A stretch of DNA of 64,000 nt from Gyrodactylus bullatarudis (Eukaryota; Platyhelminthes; Monogenea; Gyrodactylidea; Gyrodactylidae), in NCBI GenBank assembly GCA_012064415.1, contig SSNU01000223.1, forward strand, positions 186,001 through 250,000. Reading direction: 5' to 3'. The notes below the pieces were generated by a model. It was not told the DNA's origin. It made no database searches and worked only from the letters and a program-made list of their open reading frames with translations. Made by a program: the position numbers and the translations under genes. How positions within the stretch are numbered: the first letter of the stretch is position 1; each line of letters opens with the position of its first letter. Positions 38,241 to 48,894 of the stretch are shown piece by piece.

Positions 38241-38342
38241 TTTGAAAAATTGACTTTGTTAAAACTCAGTCAAATTTAGTAACTTAGTTTTTTTTATTTT
38301 CCAGAAAATATTTGAAATTCTAAATAAAACATAAATCAAATT
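38241..38342. promoter_or_regulatory. Short divergent promoter region
   Basis: Only 102 bp separate the two start codons of the selenoprotein F homologue (-) and NAD kinase (+), so this region, perhaps with parts of both 5' UTRs, must contain a shared bidirectional promoter unless first exons lie elsewhere. No clear TATA box is seen. Confidence 0.5.
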
Positions 38343-39774
38343 ATGCAGGGAACGAACAGAGAATTAAATGCCGCAAAAATTATAATCCTTGATAAATTGA
38401 AGTAATTTTGCATACATACATTTTAGTTTGGTATTCGAAAATGATGGATATAAGTTCGAATGGAAAGAAAAATGCAAGAATATTCTTATAGTCTGCAAAA
38501 AAGATGAATCTGTTTACCTTGGATTGAAGACTATTTTGCATTACTTGATTAAAGTGAATTTTTTCTTGATAAGTTTAATAGAAATTCGACTATGTCATTG
38601 TTTATATTGACGATAAAATTCATGCTGAATTTGGCGAGGACAAGGCATTCAACTCAAGTAGAATTTTTGGATTAAATCTAAAGAATAAGATTGAAAATAA
38701 ATCAATAGACCTTGTAATAACGCTTGGTGGAGATGGTACCCTCTTATACCTTAGCTCACTTATACAAGTACAAAATAATATTCATTATTAAAATCAGGGA
38801 GTCCATCCGCCTGTTATTTCATTTTATATGGGTAGCCTTGGATTCTTGACAAATTTCGACTTGGCAACTTTTGACAAGACTCTTCCTTTGGTAATGGAAG
38901 GACCTTGTTCATGTGTCCTTCGATCTCGCTTAAAGTGTGAAATTATTCGATCCAAGGTTAAAGAGAACAAATCAGCCATTTGCAAAGAAGCCTTGGCTCA
39001 TGAGTTTTACTTGAGTGAAATTTATGGTTCCGCTATGAGATTGCCTGAAGCTTGTAGTCTTTCTGATGATAAGGATCTCAATAAAGAACCACCATTTAAT
39101 GTGAGAATGACGATTAAAATGTATTTAAATTAATGATCTATGAAGAATGAAAAAAATTAGCTATCATAAACTTTATTTAGACTCTCAATGAAATTGTAGT
39201 TCACAGAGGTCTTTCACCATTTCTGCTCTATTTGAAGTTGACGGTTAATGGGAAAGAAATTACCGATATGCAAGGCGATGGCTTGTTAATAAGTACACCA
39301 ACTGGAAGTACAGCGTATGCAATGTCAGCTGGGGCTACAATGCTACATCCGAGTGTTCCTGCAATCATGATCACTCCAATTAATCCTCATACACTCAACT
39401 GTAGACCAATTTGCCTGCCCACAAATTCTGTAATAGAGTTAGAGCTTTCATCAAACTCCAGCTCAATGACTGCTCATGTTAATTGTGATGGACAAGCTGG
39501 TGGCTATAGCCTTTTAGCAAAGGGTGACAAATTACGTATCACAACATCAGATTATCCGATTCCGTGTATTTGTTCCGAGTCACAGGTTTCAGATTGGTTC
39601 TCCGGCCTTGCTCAATGTCTTAATTGGAATGTTAGACATCATCAGAGTGAATTCAACCATTCCCGTTTCACCGACACCTCTTCTATTGTCTCTGATCCCA
39701 GTAAAACCAAAAATGATACCATCAAGTCATTTGGATCCATCACTCTTAATGATGTCACGAAACCAGCTGATTGA
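38343..39774 (+). CDS. NADK: NAD kinase (EC 2.7.1.23), complete
   Basis: Five exons, 38343-38401, 38427-38553, 38582-38767, 38798-39100 and 39181-39774, with introns of 25, 28, 30 and 80 nt, give 422 residues (human cytosolic enzyme 446). The enzyme phosphorylates NAD with ATP to make NADP. Diagnostic motifs are LGGDGTLLY (nucleotide binding), YMGSLGFLTNF, TLNEIVVHRG, QGDGLLISTPTGSTAYAMS (catalytic and NAD binding) and VPAIMITPINPHTLNCRPI, followed by VSDWFSGLAQCLNWNVR as in animal cytosolic NADK. All splice phases agree. The start gives a short N-terminus (MQGTNREL) without the regulatory extension of the human protein. The C-terminal tail after WNVRHH is Ser/Thr-rich. Confidence 0.96.
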
Positions 39775-40635
39775 AAGCAAATCATTCCGAGATCATAGAT
39801 TTTCCTTCACATTCTAATAATAACATTGCTCTGATATTGTTTTAATTTTGTTGATTTTGTTAACGCAATATAAAAATATTATTTTTATAAAATTATGCAT
39901 CACACTCTTCAGCTGTTATATGAAAGAACTACTTTGAAGTAGATATTTATATTGTTTTTTTTCTTGGGTTGAAGATATGGGAGAATGTGCAATGCATGCA
40001 TATATGGACTGATGGAATTGTAGCGTAGGAAATTGTATTAAACATTGCACTCTGTATTTATAGTAAGAGTATACAATTCCATATACAATTCTATTATATG
40101 TAATATGTATGCCTATATATGTGTGTATATAAGGTATTTTCTTCATAGAATCCTGAAACACATCTTCTTTCCTCTTAGATTGAAAACATAAAATAGTTTA
40201 GATAGGTCTTTGTTATGTTATTTTCTTGTGTGTGTTTTTTATATTAGGTTTTAGTTAACAAAAATATTCTCTTTTAGAGAGAGATAGAGAGATCATAAGA
40301 GAAATGTATATGATTCTGTATGATTTGCATTGTTTTATTTGTAGGTTAGACAATGCGTATAAGGATTTCAAATTCCCTTTGTCCATTTGTGTTTGTAACA
40401 CGATCTACAATTGTGTAAGTTGGAAGCCTTGTGAATAGATATGGGACAACTATACAAGACTATTGTGCCAACCAATCAGGTAAGAGTTCTAACAAAGAGT
40501 TTGATTGTTTTTATCGTGATCCCAAAAATATAGGATTAAGGCTAGGCTAGATCATCAAGAGCTAAAACCTGACTTAGACAAGATATTCTTGCAGTGTAGA
40601 GCCTGTAGTGGAAGCAGAAAAATCACGGCTTTACA
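39775..40635. other. Intergenic spacer between NAD kinase and collagen
   Basis: Holds the NADK 3' UTR and the collagen promoter/5' UTR. It includes an AT-rich stretch of TATATGTATG-like simple sequence near 40080-40140. No gene is seen. Confidence 0.5.
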
Positions 40636-43600
40636 ATGCGAGTCTTGGGATTATGGACACTAGCGGTCCTCTTCATAAGTCTCGATAAATTTTCATCATT
40701 TGAACTTAGCGTCCCAACTGGTATGTCATAAATTTATATTTTATTAAATAAAAAAGGATCTATTGATGTATTGAGTGCTGTTAAATTACGCTTCCAGCCA
40801 TATGTTACCATCAAGACTGGAATGTGTATGCCACAAACTGATGGTCAAAAAGAGAAAATACTCGAGGGAAATATTGTTACTGAAGATATCAGACCTTCTT
40901 TCACTGTACCCAAAGGTCTTGAGCTTAGTGTCAGTACTCGATCAGTTATTCCAAGTATGATTATTGCAAAAAAAGTCGAGAGAGAAAAAATTTCAAAATT
41001 AATTAATTAATTTTTTTCAAGACGGCTTAACACCAGACTTTTCCGTCATGTTCACAGCCCGTTGGAATAATGAATTCGAGGCAAATCTATTCACATTCTA
41101 TGATAGATATGGACAAGTTGATTTTAGCCTGCATGTTGGCAAAGAAATCAAGATCAGCTATAGTACCCTTAAGAAGGGAACTAAGCTTGTTCATAGCTTG
41201 AAGAATCAAGGAATACGAAACATTTTGGAGGAGCAAGATGTTGAAACAATCAGCTTCAAATCAAACATTAATGACGCCTTGTGAGTTAATTCACTAAAAT
41301 ATCAGAATAATAAGAAATAATTAATTGATTGATAAAAATATAGATGGCATCGTGTCGGCATCAGCATCAGAGGAAATAAAGCTCGTCTCTTGGTCGATTG
41401 TGAAGAGAAAGAGGTTATCAGCTATAACAGAACTCATGTGGCCTTTGATACTGATGGTGAAATGCATGTTTTGAAGGAAGGCGTCGATGGTGCTATTCAA
41501 GATTTATATCTTGTTGCTGGCGAAGAAGCAGCATTCAGACAATGCGAACTCTACAACCCAGATTGTACACATCAGGAATTTCAATCAGATAAATTCTACA
41601 ATGTATTCGGCAATAATCCTGAATTTGATATGCCAAAGTACATGAGTAGAAGAGAAGCTGAAATGCCAATTACTGAAGTTGGACCAACCGGAGAAACAGG
41701 TGATCCCGGTGAAAAGGGACCAAATGTAAGTATTTTTCATCTCCCTTGTTAAGAATCTTTTCATCAATATAACATTAAAAGGGTGAAAACGGCAATCCAG
41801 GAACAGATGGAGAAAAGGGCAAGAAAGGTCAACTCGGCTCACTATTCGTCATTCCGCTAAATTTGGGCACTGATAATGTTGATTTTGCAAGGGCTGCTCA
41901 CTTTAGAAATCTCCTCAGCAGTCATTTAGTAAGTTTAATCTAATAATTCTTAAGAATATTTCATGTTAAATAAGAGTTACTCTCTTCTAAAAGATGTCCT
42001 TGAAAGGTGTTAGAGGTCCACGTGGTCTAACTGGAAATACCGGCCCAGAAGGTCTACCAGGTCCACAAGGTATGAAAGGAGAGATTGGTGTTACTGGTGA
42101 AACAGGACATCAAGGTCCAAGAGGTCCAATGGGACCACCAGGTAGACAAGGTGCCAGAGTAAGTGGAAATATTTTAAGAAATTTTATTAAAGGAAAATAA
42201 GTATATCGTTGTATTTTAGGGTAGACCTGGAACTGATGGCGATAGAGGTGATGCTGGTCCTACTGGCCCAAAGGGTCAAGATGGCCTTCCTGGTGAATCT
42301 GGCTTCATGGGTCTGAAGGGAAATAAGGGACAACAAGGAAAAGACGGAGTTAAGGGCGAGATCGGTGGTATGGGTGAAGAAGGTCCTCGGGGTAAGCAAG
42401 GCGACCCTGGTGACCAAGGAGATATTGGTCTTCCAGGTTTCCGAGGTCCACAAGGTCTCCCAGGCCCACAAGGACCTAGAGGAAAATTGGGTAACCAAGG
42501 TCCCTCCGGACCAAAAGGAGGTCCTGGTGAACCAGGTACTCAAGGTCCTCCAGGTCCTCAAGGATCAGCTGGTCAAGTTGGTCCCGAAGGTGTTGCTGGA
42601 ATTAGAGGAGCTCCTGGTCCTGATGGTATGTCAGGTAGACAAGGTTTGCCCGGTTTCCCTGGTAGCGATGGGAAACCTGGATTTCCTGGTCTCAGAGGTG
42701 ACCCAGGTCCAAAGGGAGATAGCGGCAACGATGGACAAAAAGGTGAAATCGGCGTTCAAGGCCCAAGAGGTCACAAGGGAGAACGTGGCCCTCAAGGAAG
42801 AGCTGGAATTAAGGGAGATGATGGTAAAATTGGTCCCATCGGTGCTCCCGGTAACCCAGGACCTAAGGGTGTCAAGGGTGATATCGGTGAATTAGGATCG
42901 ATGGGCTTAATTGGATCGATGGGCCCAAAGGGTGATATTGGACCACCTGGCCCAATTGGACCAAGAGGAGACCGTGGTGAAAAAGGCTTAGATGGTGCTA
43001 TTGGACCACCTGGACCACCTGGTCCTGATGGAGAGAAAGGACCTAACGGTCTTACCGGCCAAAGAGGCAGAGACGGGGAAAAGGGTGAACAAGGTCTCCA
43101 AGGTCCAGCTGGAGATATTGGTGAACAGGGTCCATTCGGACAGCCTGGCCCTAGAGGAAGCCCAGGTAAAGTTGGTCCACCCGGTGAAAAGGGTGACAAT
43201 GGACCTATGGGACCTCCAGGAACTGCTGGTCCAATCGGTGAACAAGGATTAACTGGCCCAGTTGGTCAAATTGGTATTCCAGGTCCACCAGTTAGTTGAA
43301 ACATTATTTTTATGATTTTACATATCTCTTGTAACTTGAATTTTAGGGTCCAGCTGGTCATCAAGGCCCAGCAGGCTATATCGGGGAAAGAGGAGAGCCC
43401 GGTGAGCCAGGTCCTGCAGGTCAACCAGGTAGCATTGGTGTTACTGGACCTGCTGGTGCAAGTGGAGATCCAGGTACCGATGGAGAAAGAGGCCCAACTG
43501 GTCCAAGAGTAAGTATTTCATTTAAACTTATACCTGGCTATTGAAATCTTTAAAAATTCTGAATATTTTACAAAAAATAGCTTATTATATCATTTATACT

Positions 43601-46600
43601 TTAAAATTTTAATGTTCCTATTGTTTAAATGAAATTATTTGGAATGACTGAAATTCTTTCAAAAGAAGTTGTTAATAAAAACTTTATTTAGGGTCCAAGA
43701 GGAGACCCAGGTGCTGAGGGACCTCAAGGTAAAACTGGCGAAGTAGGCAAGAAAGGAGAAAGAGGCAGTCCTGGTCCAAACGGTGAACGTGGTCCTCTTG
43801 GATTCAATGGACCAAGTGGTCTACCTGGTAGAGCTGGTGATCCCGGAGTCAAAGGAGAAATGGGTTCAGATGGCGCTCCTGGATCAATCGGTGATAAAGG
43901 ATACATTGGAGATACTGGAATAATTGGTGCACCAGGTTCTCCTGGTTCCCCTGGCCCAGCTGGTCCCCCAGGTGGTGCTGGTGAGAAAGGCAACGACGGA
44001 AGAGATGGTGACTATGGCCCCATCGGTAGCATTGGTATGCGTGGTAGTCAAGGAAGAACTGGAGTCAATGGTCCCGTTGGAGCTGCTGGATTCCCTGGTG
44101 AGAAAGGGAAAAAAGGAACTATTGGAATCGGTGGAATTAAAGGCAACAAGGGTGATATTGGCATTAAGGGCCCTTATGGACCTGTTGGAAGTCCTGGTCT
44201 TCCTGGAAACCAAGGTACTGCTGGTATTCCCGGTCAAAAGGGTGAACAAGGCTTGCCAGGTACAACTGGTCCACAAGGATCTAGAGGTGCAACTGGCAAC
44301 CCAGGTACTGTTGGCATGACAGGAGCTGCTGGTACAGCTGGCATCCAAGGAGAGCGTGGAGATCCTGGTAAGGATGGCCTTATGGGTTATCCAGGCCAGA
44401 GAGGTACAGCTGGCTCACCTGGTCAACCAGGAGAACAAGGCGAGCAGGGCGACGAAGGTCCCACTGGCCCAATGGGCGAGAAAGGCTCTAAAGGTGAAAG
44501 AGGAAGGAAAGGATCCCAGGGAAATCAAGGTCAGGTTGGCAAACCCGGCGAAGTGGGAAGCAAAGGTCAAATGGGATACCCAGGACCAAAGGGACCGCCA
44601 GGAGATGTCGGTCCTCCAGGACGTGTTGGACCAAAAGGAAACTTGGTAATTTTTCTTATTTCAAAATAATGTTTCTCCTTTTAATAATGAAAATAATAAT
44701 AAACACTTTTATATCTAGGGTCCACTTGGTCTTCAAGGAAACATTGGTCAAAGAGGTATCATGGGTCAAAAAGGTCCACAAGGTGATCGTGGTCCCGATG
44801 GACCAGAAGGACCTCCAGGTAAACAAGGAGACCAAGGTCCGAGAGGAAAACAAGGACCAATGGGTCCTATCGGTGCTATGGGTCCTCTTGGTAGACAAGG
44901 AAATCCAGGTCCACCTGGCCCTATTGGACCTAAAGGTGAGAATGGCATTCAAGGTCCAGTTGGTGAGAACGGAAAACCCGGTCAGCCTGGCCAAGAAGGA
45001 GCTCAAGGTCCTCAAGGAAGACCTGGTCCACAAGGCGAAGTTGGTGATCCAGGTCCTCAAGGAACTCTTGGTGAAAGAGGTCTCGAAGGTCCTGAGGGTC
45101 AACGTGGTAATGCTGGTGACAAGGGTGATATGGGTCCCCCTGGACCTAAAGGACCAGTTGGCAATATCGGCCCTGGTGGTCCACCCGGAATGAAGGGCGA
45201 TAAAGGTCCTCGTGGTGAAATTGGTCCAAGAGGAGCAAACGGAGAAAAGGGTGAGCAAGGTAGTCAAGGACCACGTGGAGATCCTGGTCTGCCAGGTGAA
45301 GCCGGTATGATCGGACCAGAAGGTCCTGAAGGTCCTATTGGTGTTCCTGGTGTCGAGGGACCAAGAGGTCCTAAAGGTCCACCAGGTCCACCTGGGCCAG
45401 TCGGTGATCCTGGTGCACTGAAAATTGTTGATCTTGATTCTCGGGAAGTCAAGTTCCAGTCCATCAAACAAAGACGCAGGAGAAGTGCTGATAATCAACA
45501 TCCTGGTTAGTCATTTAATTACACTTCTCTTTAACTAATACTATCTAAAAGTATTATTAATTGAAATTTTACAAATACACAAAGTAATCTTTATAGTTAC
45601 TCTTGGGCACTCTTTCGAGATATCCTCGAGGCATTCTTCTACTGGTATTAGGCTTATAATTATTTTTTGACAAAAATAGTCGAGTATCACACGTTATTAT
45701 TAGGGCAGTAAATTTACGATTTTTGGTATGTTGCTTTTTTCCATTTCTAACATTACTAGTAACCAAGATAAATTTTCGTTTTTTCCTTACTCTTCTAATT
45801 GATAAAAATAGATTTTCTCTCAATTAACTGCCTTTTCCTTTACTCAGGTATTAGTAGAATCATTTTCTTCTTCTTTGTCTCTGGCTATTTTCACAATCCG
45901 CTTATAGAACAAAAATAGCGATTTTTAACTAAATTTTGCGAATTTTTTACCGCATTAGTAAAAACTCTTTACTATGTCAGTATTACGATATTATCTAGAA
46001 TATGATCTCGCATCAGTGTTTACGATTCGTTCTTGCACTGCTTATTCATATCTAAAAAGTAAATAAAATATAAAGAAAATCACACGCAATTGTAAGAATG
46101 AAATCCAAACTGATATGAAAAATCGATATTTTCTAAGACACTATCTTAAGGAATCTCAAGTTTTCAAAATAAGAATGATAAAAACTTGCAATTTTCATAT
46201 GAGTCTAAACTCATTGGGAAGTCAAGAGAACGAATGGCATAAATCTTCAGACTTAAATCCCGGACAATTATTTAAATTCCTTCGTTGGATAATGAAATTT
46301 TATAATTACATTTATTTAGAATCGAATGATTATCCAGTGGATCAACCATCCCTCGGCTCTGTGATCAACAAAGTTTTTGAAAAGATCAAATCCCTCAGAA
46401 AAGAGGTTGACCGTTTCAACAAGCCAATCGGTGATAAAGAGAGTCCCGCAAGACATTGCCGTGATATCTTGGCCCAAGCTGAGAACAAAATGGCCTTGAA
46501 CTCTGGTAAATACTGGATCGATCCTAATTTGGGCAGTCGAAGTGATGCCATCGAGGTTGAATGCAAATTCAATCAAGGCAAAGAAGCCAAGACCTGTGTC

Positions 46601-48894
46601 TCACCATATGAAATGCTTCGTGAGAAAAAATTAACCAACTTCAAAAAGACTGATAATCCAAATGATTGGTGGTTAAGTGGTCTCTTGAAACAAGTTAGCA
46701 ATGTCACTGGACAGGTGAGTAATATTTTATCGTTCTGATAAGGGTTAATTGCAAAAAGTGTAGTGGGGCAGGGAATATTTACAAAATATGTGGGATAGAT
46801 TTGTATTTAATGTGGCATATATTGTTTTTTTTACAGCGATCATTAATTAATAAGTTTGAAAGACATGGAAGCATGAGCCAAATTTTTCTGATTATAGATT
46901 CTAGATCTTTTTTTGATATTTAATATATTCTAATATTTTAAAATCTTCCTATAATAAAAATGGTTCCAGAATAGGTGTTCTTCCATTATTATGGGACAAT
47001 ATCGATAAAGAAATCAAACTTGGGTCCCCTGGTGGAAAAGCTCTTTCCATCAAACAGGGTACTGAATGTTAGATTCACATCTTGTTGAACTCTGAACGAA
47101 AAGGTACCACCAATGTTGAGGTTTTTATCAATTTTTGCTCTGAAATGACGTGCTGCATCGAGTCGGTGAAGGAAATCATGTTCGTAGTTGAGGTTTTGCT
47201 TATTCAGATCATAGCCCATGCGGAATGCAAGATCAGCGAATACATTCTTGATTGTTCGCATAGTATAGGAGTATTTAGAGTTAGCAAATAAAAGTTTTGT
47301 ATGATGTATCCCACATTGAATACAAATTTATTCCAAATATTTTGTAAATAATCCCTGCCCAACTACACTTTTTGCAATTAACCCCTCTAATTTTTCTAAA
47401 TTTTTACGAAAATGAGTTTTGAGCTGGGTCTTTTCACATTTTTTACCATACAGTCCTACACTAATCGAAGCAGGATTTAATTTATTTACTATTTAATGAT
47501 ATCTGATTATAGACAATCAGTTAATTTCGACAAATTCAGTAAATTCAGTTTTACGTCAAATTTCCCATCAGGATCATTATATTTCAGTATCGCCAGATCA
47601 AGATAAAAGTGATACGCCGTGTAATCTAAGCGATAATTAATTATTATTTCGTTGAAATGATTTTTTAAGTCGTTGGTCAATTGAGCAAACGTTGAGAGCA
47701 TATTGAGAAAGTAAAATAATGGCAAATATATAGTAAAATACAAAGAAAAATATAAGATAATCTGAGAGAGCCATCCATGACATGAGAGAGCTAATCAGAT
47801 TACCTTATATTTTTCTTTGTATTTTACTATAAATGTGGCATGTAAGAGGCTGATGAGTATGCCTGAAATTAAGCGCTTATTCCTCCCACTTTCGGCATCC
47901 TTTTTACTTTCTCAATTATTATTTCAATTTTATTAATTCATTATAATAAATAGTCAATTCTGAAAACAGGAATTGATTGTCTAATTTTACTTTTGCGAAT
48001 TTGGCATTCATCACACTGATGAGTAATACTCATTGAGTATACCCGAAATAAAGGACTTATTTGTGAAGTAACTGGCATCATCTTCTTCTTTATTTTTGAT
48101 ATTTCATTATTGTTAGAGTCTAATTATACAGTTAGACCAATGATTTTCTGAGCAAAAATTGTAAATTTTCTTTTATCAATATCCATTCGAAAGAACTGGT
48201 TTTGCTGAAGAATTCTCTATGCTTGGTTGATCGTACATAGCTTCAGATCAAAAGATATTCAAATTTATATTATTTTGCTGAAATTCTTGAAGGAAAAATT
48301 GAGATTCTTGTAAGAATTCAACCTTATTATTTATGTTACCTAATGGCCAAAAAGATGCGTCTTCTTATGTGGTTTATAAGTTTATAATCTTGTCAAATTT
48401 TGCTTGAATACCAAAAGGATGGAAAAAAATTTTAAATAAAAAGTTTTTTTTTAATTTAGCCCTATTTTTGAGGCTAAAATAATTTCACAAAACTCTTTTT
48501 TTAGTGGTACTACGCCCCAAGAAATCAATTAGGATACCTCCAACTCCTACACACACGAGCTGAACAGGCTGTTGTTCTCATGTGTAAAAATTCCGTTGTT
48601 TATTACGATAACAAGATGAAGAATTACGATCAAGCTATTAACATGATCCTATTCAACGAACAAAAAGTAAACACATTCACAGACAAAGCTCTCATCAATG
48701 AAGCTGATAATAAAGTCTTTGAAATTAAAGTCAGAGATAACTGTCTTGATGCACCAAGTAATGGTGGAACTACCAAGTTTGATTTTGTTTCTCAAGACCC
48801 GTCACTATTACCTCTTATCGATATGCAGTTGACAGATTTCGGTGGTAATGATCAGTCAATTGGCTATTACGTCGAAGAGGTTTGCTACGTTTAA
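40636..48894 (+). CDS. Fibrillar procollagen alpha chain (type V/XI-like), complete
   Basis: Twelve exons: 40636-40720, 40757-40954, 41022-41280, 41344-41725, 41782-41928, 41994-42158, 42220-43290, 43347-43508, 43692-44645, 44719-45505, 46320-46714 and 48505-48894. They total 4995 nt, 1664 residues, in consistent phase. In order: a signal peptide ([16 protein letters not shown]), a thrombospondin-N/laminin-G-like domain, a minor helix of about 11 triplets, a telopeptide ending [13 protein letters not shown], an uninterrupted major helix of 338 Gly-X-Y triplets, a furin-like RRRRS site, and a COLFI C-propeptide with KYWIDPNLG and a terminal EEVCYV. The N-domain and telopeptide resemble COL5A1/COL11A1. 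It forms extracellular fibrils. The C-propeptide has only six cysteines. Most introns are 36-183 nt; the last two are 0.8 and 1.8 kb. Confidence 0.96.
45506..46319. other. Collagen intron 10
   Basis: 814-nt intron. The open frame entering exon 11 from 46115 is intronic up to the TTTATTTAG acceptor at 46319. I see no repeat or gene in it. Confidence 0.6.
46741..47386. mobile_element. Foldback (MITE-like) element carrying a VDAC-like gene fragment
   Basis: Inverted repeats of about 80 bp, 46741-46820 and 47307-47386, bound this segment of collagen intron 11. The outer ends read GGGTTAATTGCAAAAAGTG and its reverse complement. They match at most positions, with scattered substitutions. No clear target duplication is seen. 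The centre encodes the beta-barrel fragment listed next. Confidence 0.75.
46989..47261 (-). pseudogene. VDAC-like (mitochondrial porin) C-terminal fragment
   Basis: A minus-strand frame ending in TAA at 46989. Its last 60 residues follow the VDAC C-terminus: [19 protein letters not shown], then [15 protein letters not shown], matching the family pattern of LRAKVNN, then TLTLSTLVDGKNF, then a final beta-strand (FDFFIDI). About 90 of some 280 family residues are present and no upstream exon is seen, so this is a gene fragment, not a channel. It lies between inverted repeats inside the collagen intron, antisense to collagen. Similarity over the first 30 residues is weak. Confidence 0.62.
47729..47831. 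repeat. Perfect-stem hairpin in collagen intron 11
   Basis: The left arm TAGTAAAATACAAAGAAAAA is mirrored by TTTTTCTTTGTATTTTACTA, with shorter mirrored blocks inside (GAGAGAG and CTCAT-like). It immediately precedes the TATAAAT box and hammerhead-like motif at 47837. Confidence 0.75.
47828..47890 (+). ncRNA. Hammerhead-like RNA module (unit E)
   Basis: A TATAAAT box (47828-47834) is followed by GGCAT (47837-47841), stem I strand GAGG (47846-47849), core CTGATGA (47850-47856), GTATGCCT, GAAA (47865-47868), a palindromic stem III around AAGCGCTT, and CCTC (47882-47885), which pairs exactly with GAGG. Cleavage would fall after 47881 (AUU triplet). ATGCC between the core boxes pairs with upstream GGCAT instead of forming a local stem II. 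Confidence 0.6.
48003..48066 (+). ncRNA. Hammerhead ribozyme motif with all three stems (unit F)
   Basis: Stem I TCACA (48011-48015) pairs with TGTGA (48062-48066). Core CTGATGA is at 48016-48022. Stem II is a local hairpin ATACTC/GAGTAT with loop ATT (48026-48040). Core GAAA is at 48045-48048. Stem III ATAA/TTAT with loop AGGAC occupies 48048-48060. The cleavage triplet AUU ends at 48061. This meets the hammerhead consensus, although the G10.1-C11.1 pair is separated from the stem II hairpin by unpaired bases. It lies 180 nt downstream of unit E in the same orientation. Confidence 0.68.

Noticed and set aside
42187..45501. Many long open frames antisense to or out of frame with collagen
   Set aside because: They mirror the Gly-X-Y periodicity (Pro-, Thr/Trp- or Val/Lys-rich) and are shadows of the real collagen frame.
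46115..46319. N-terminal extension of the C-propeptide frame
   Set aside because: It is intron 10 sequence; the acceptor at 46317-46319 fits the phase left by exon 10.
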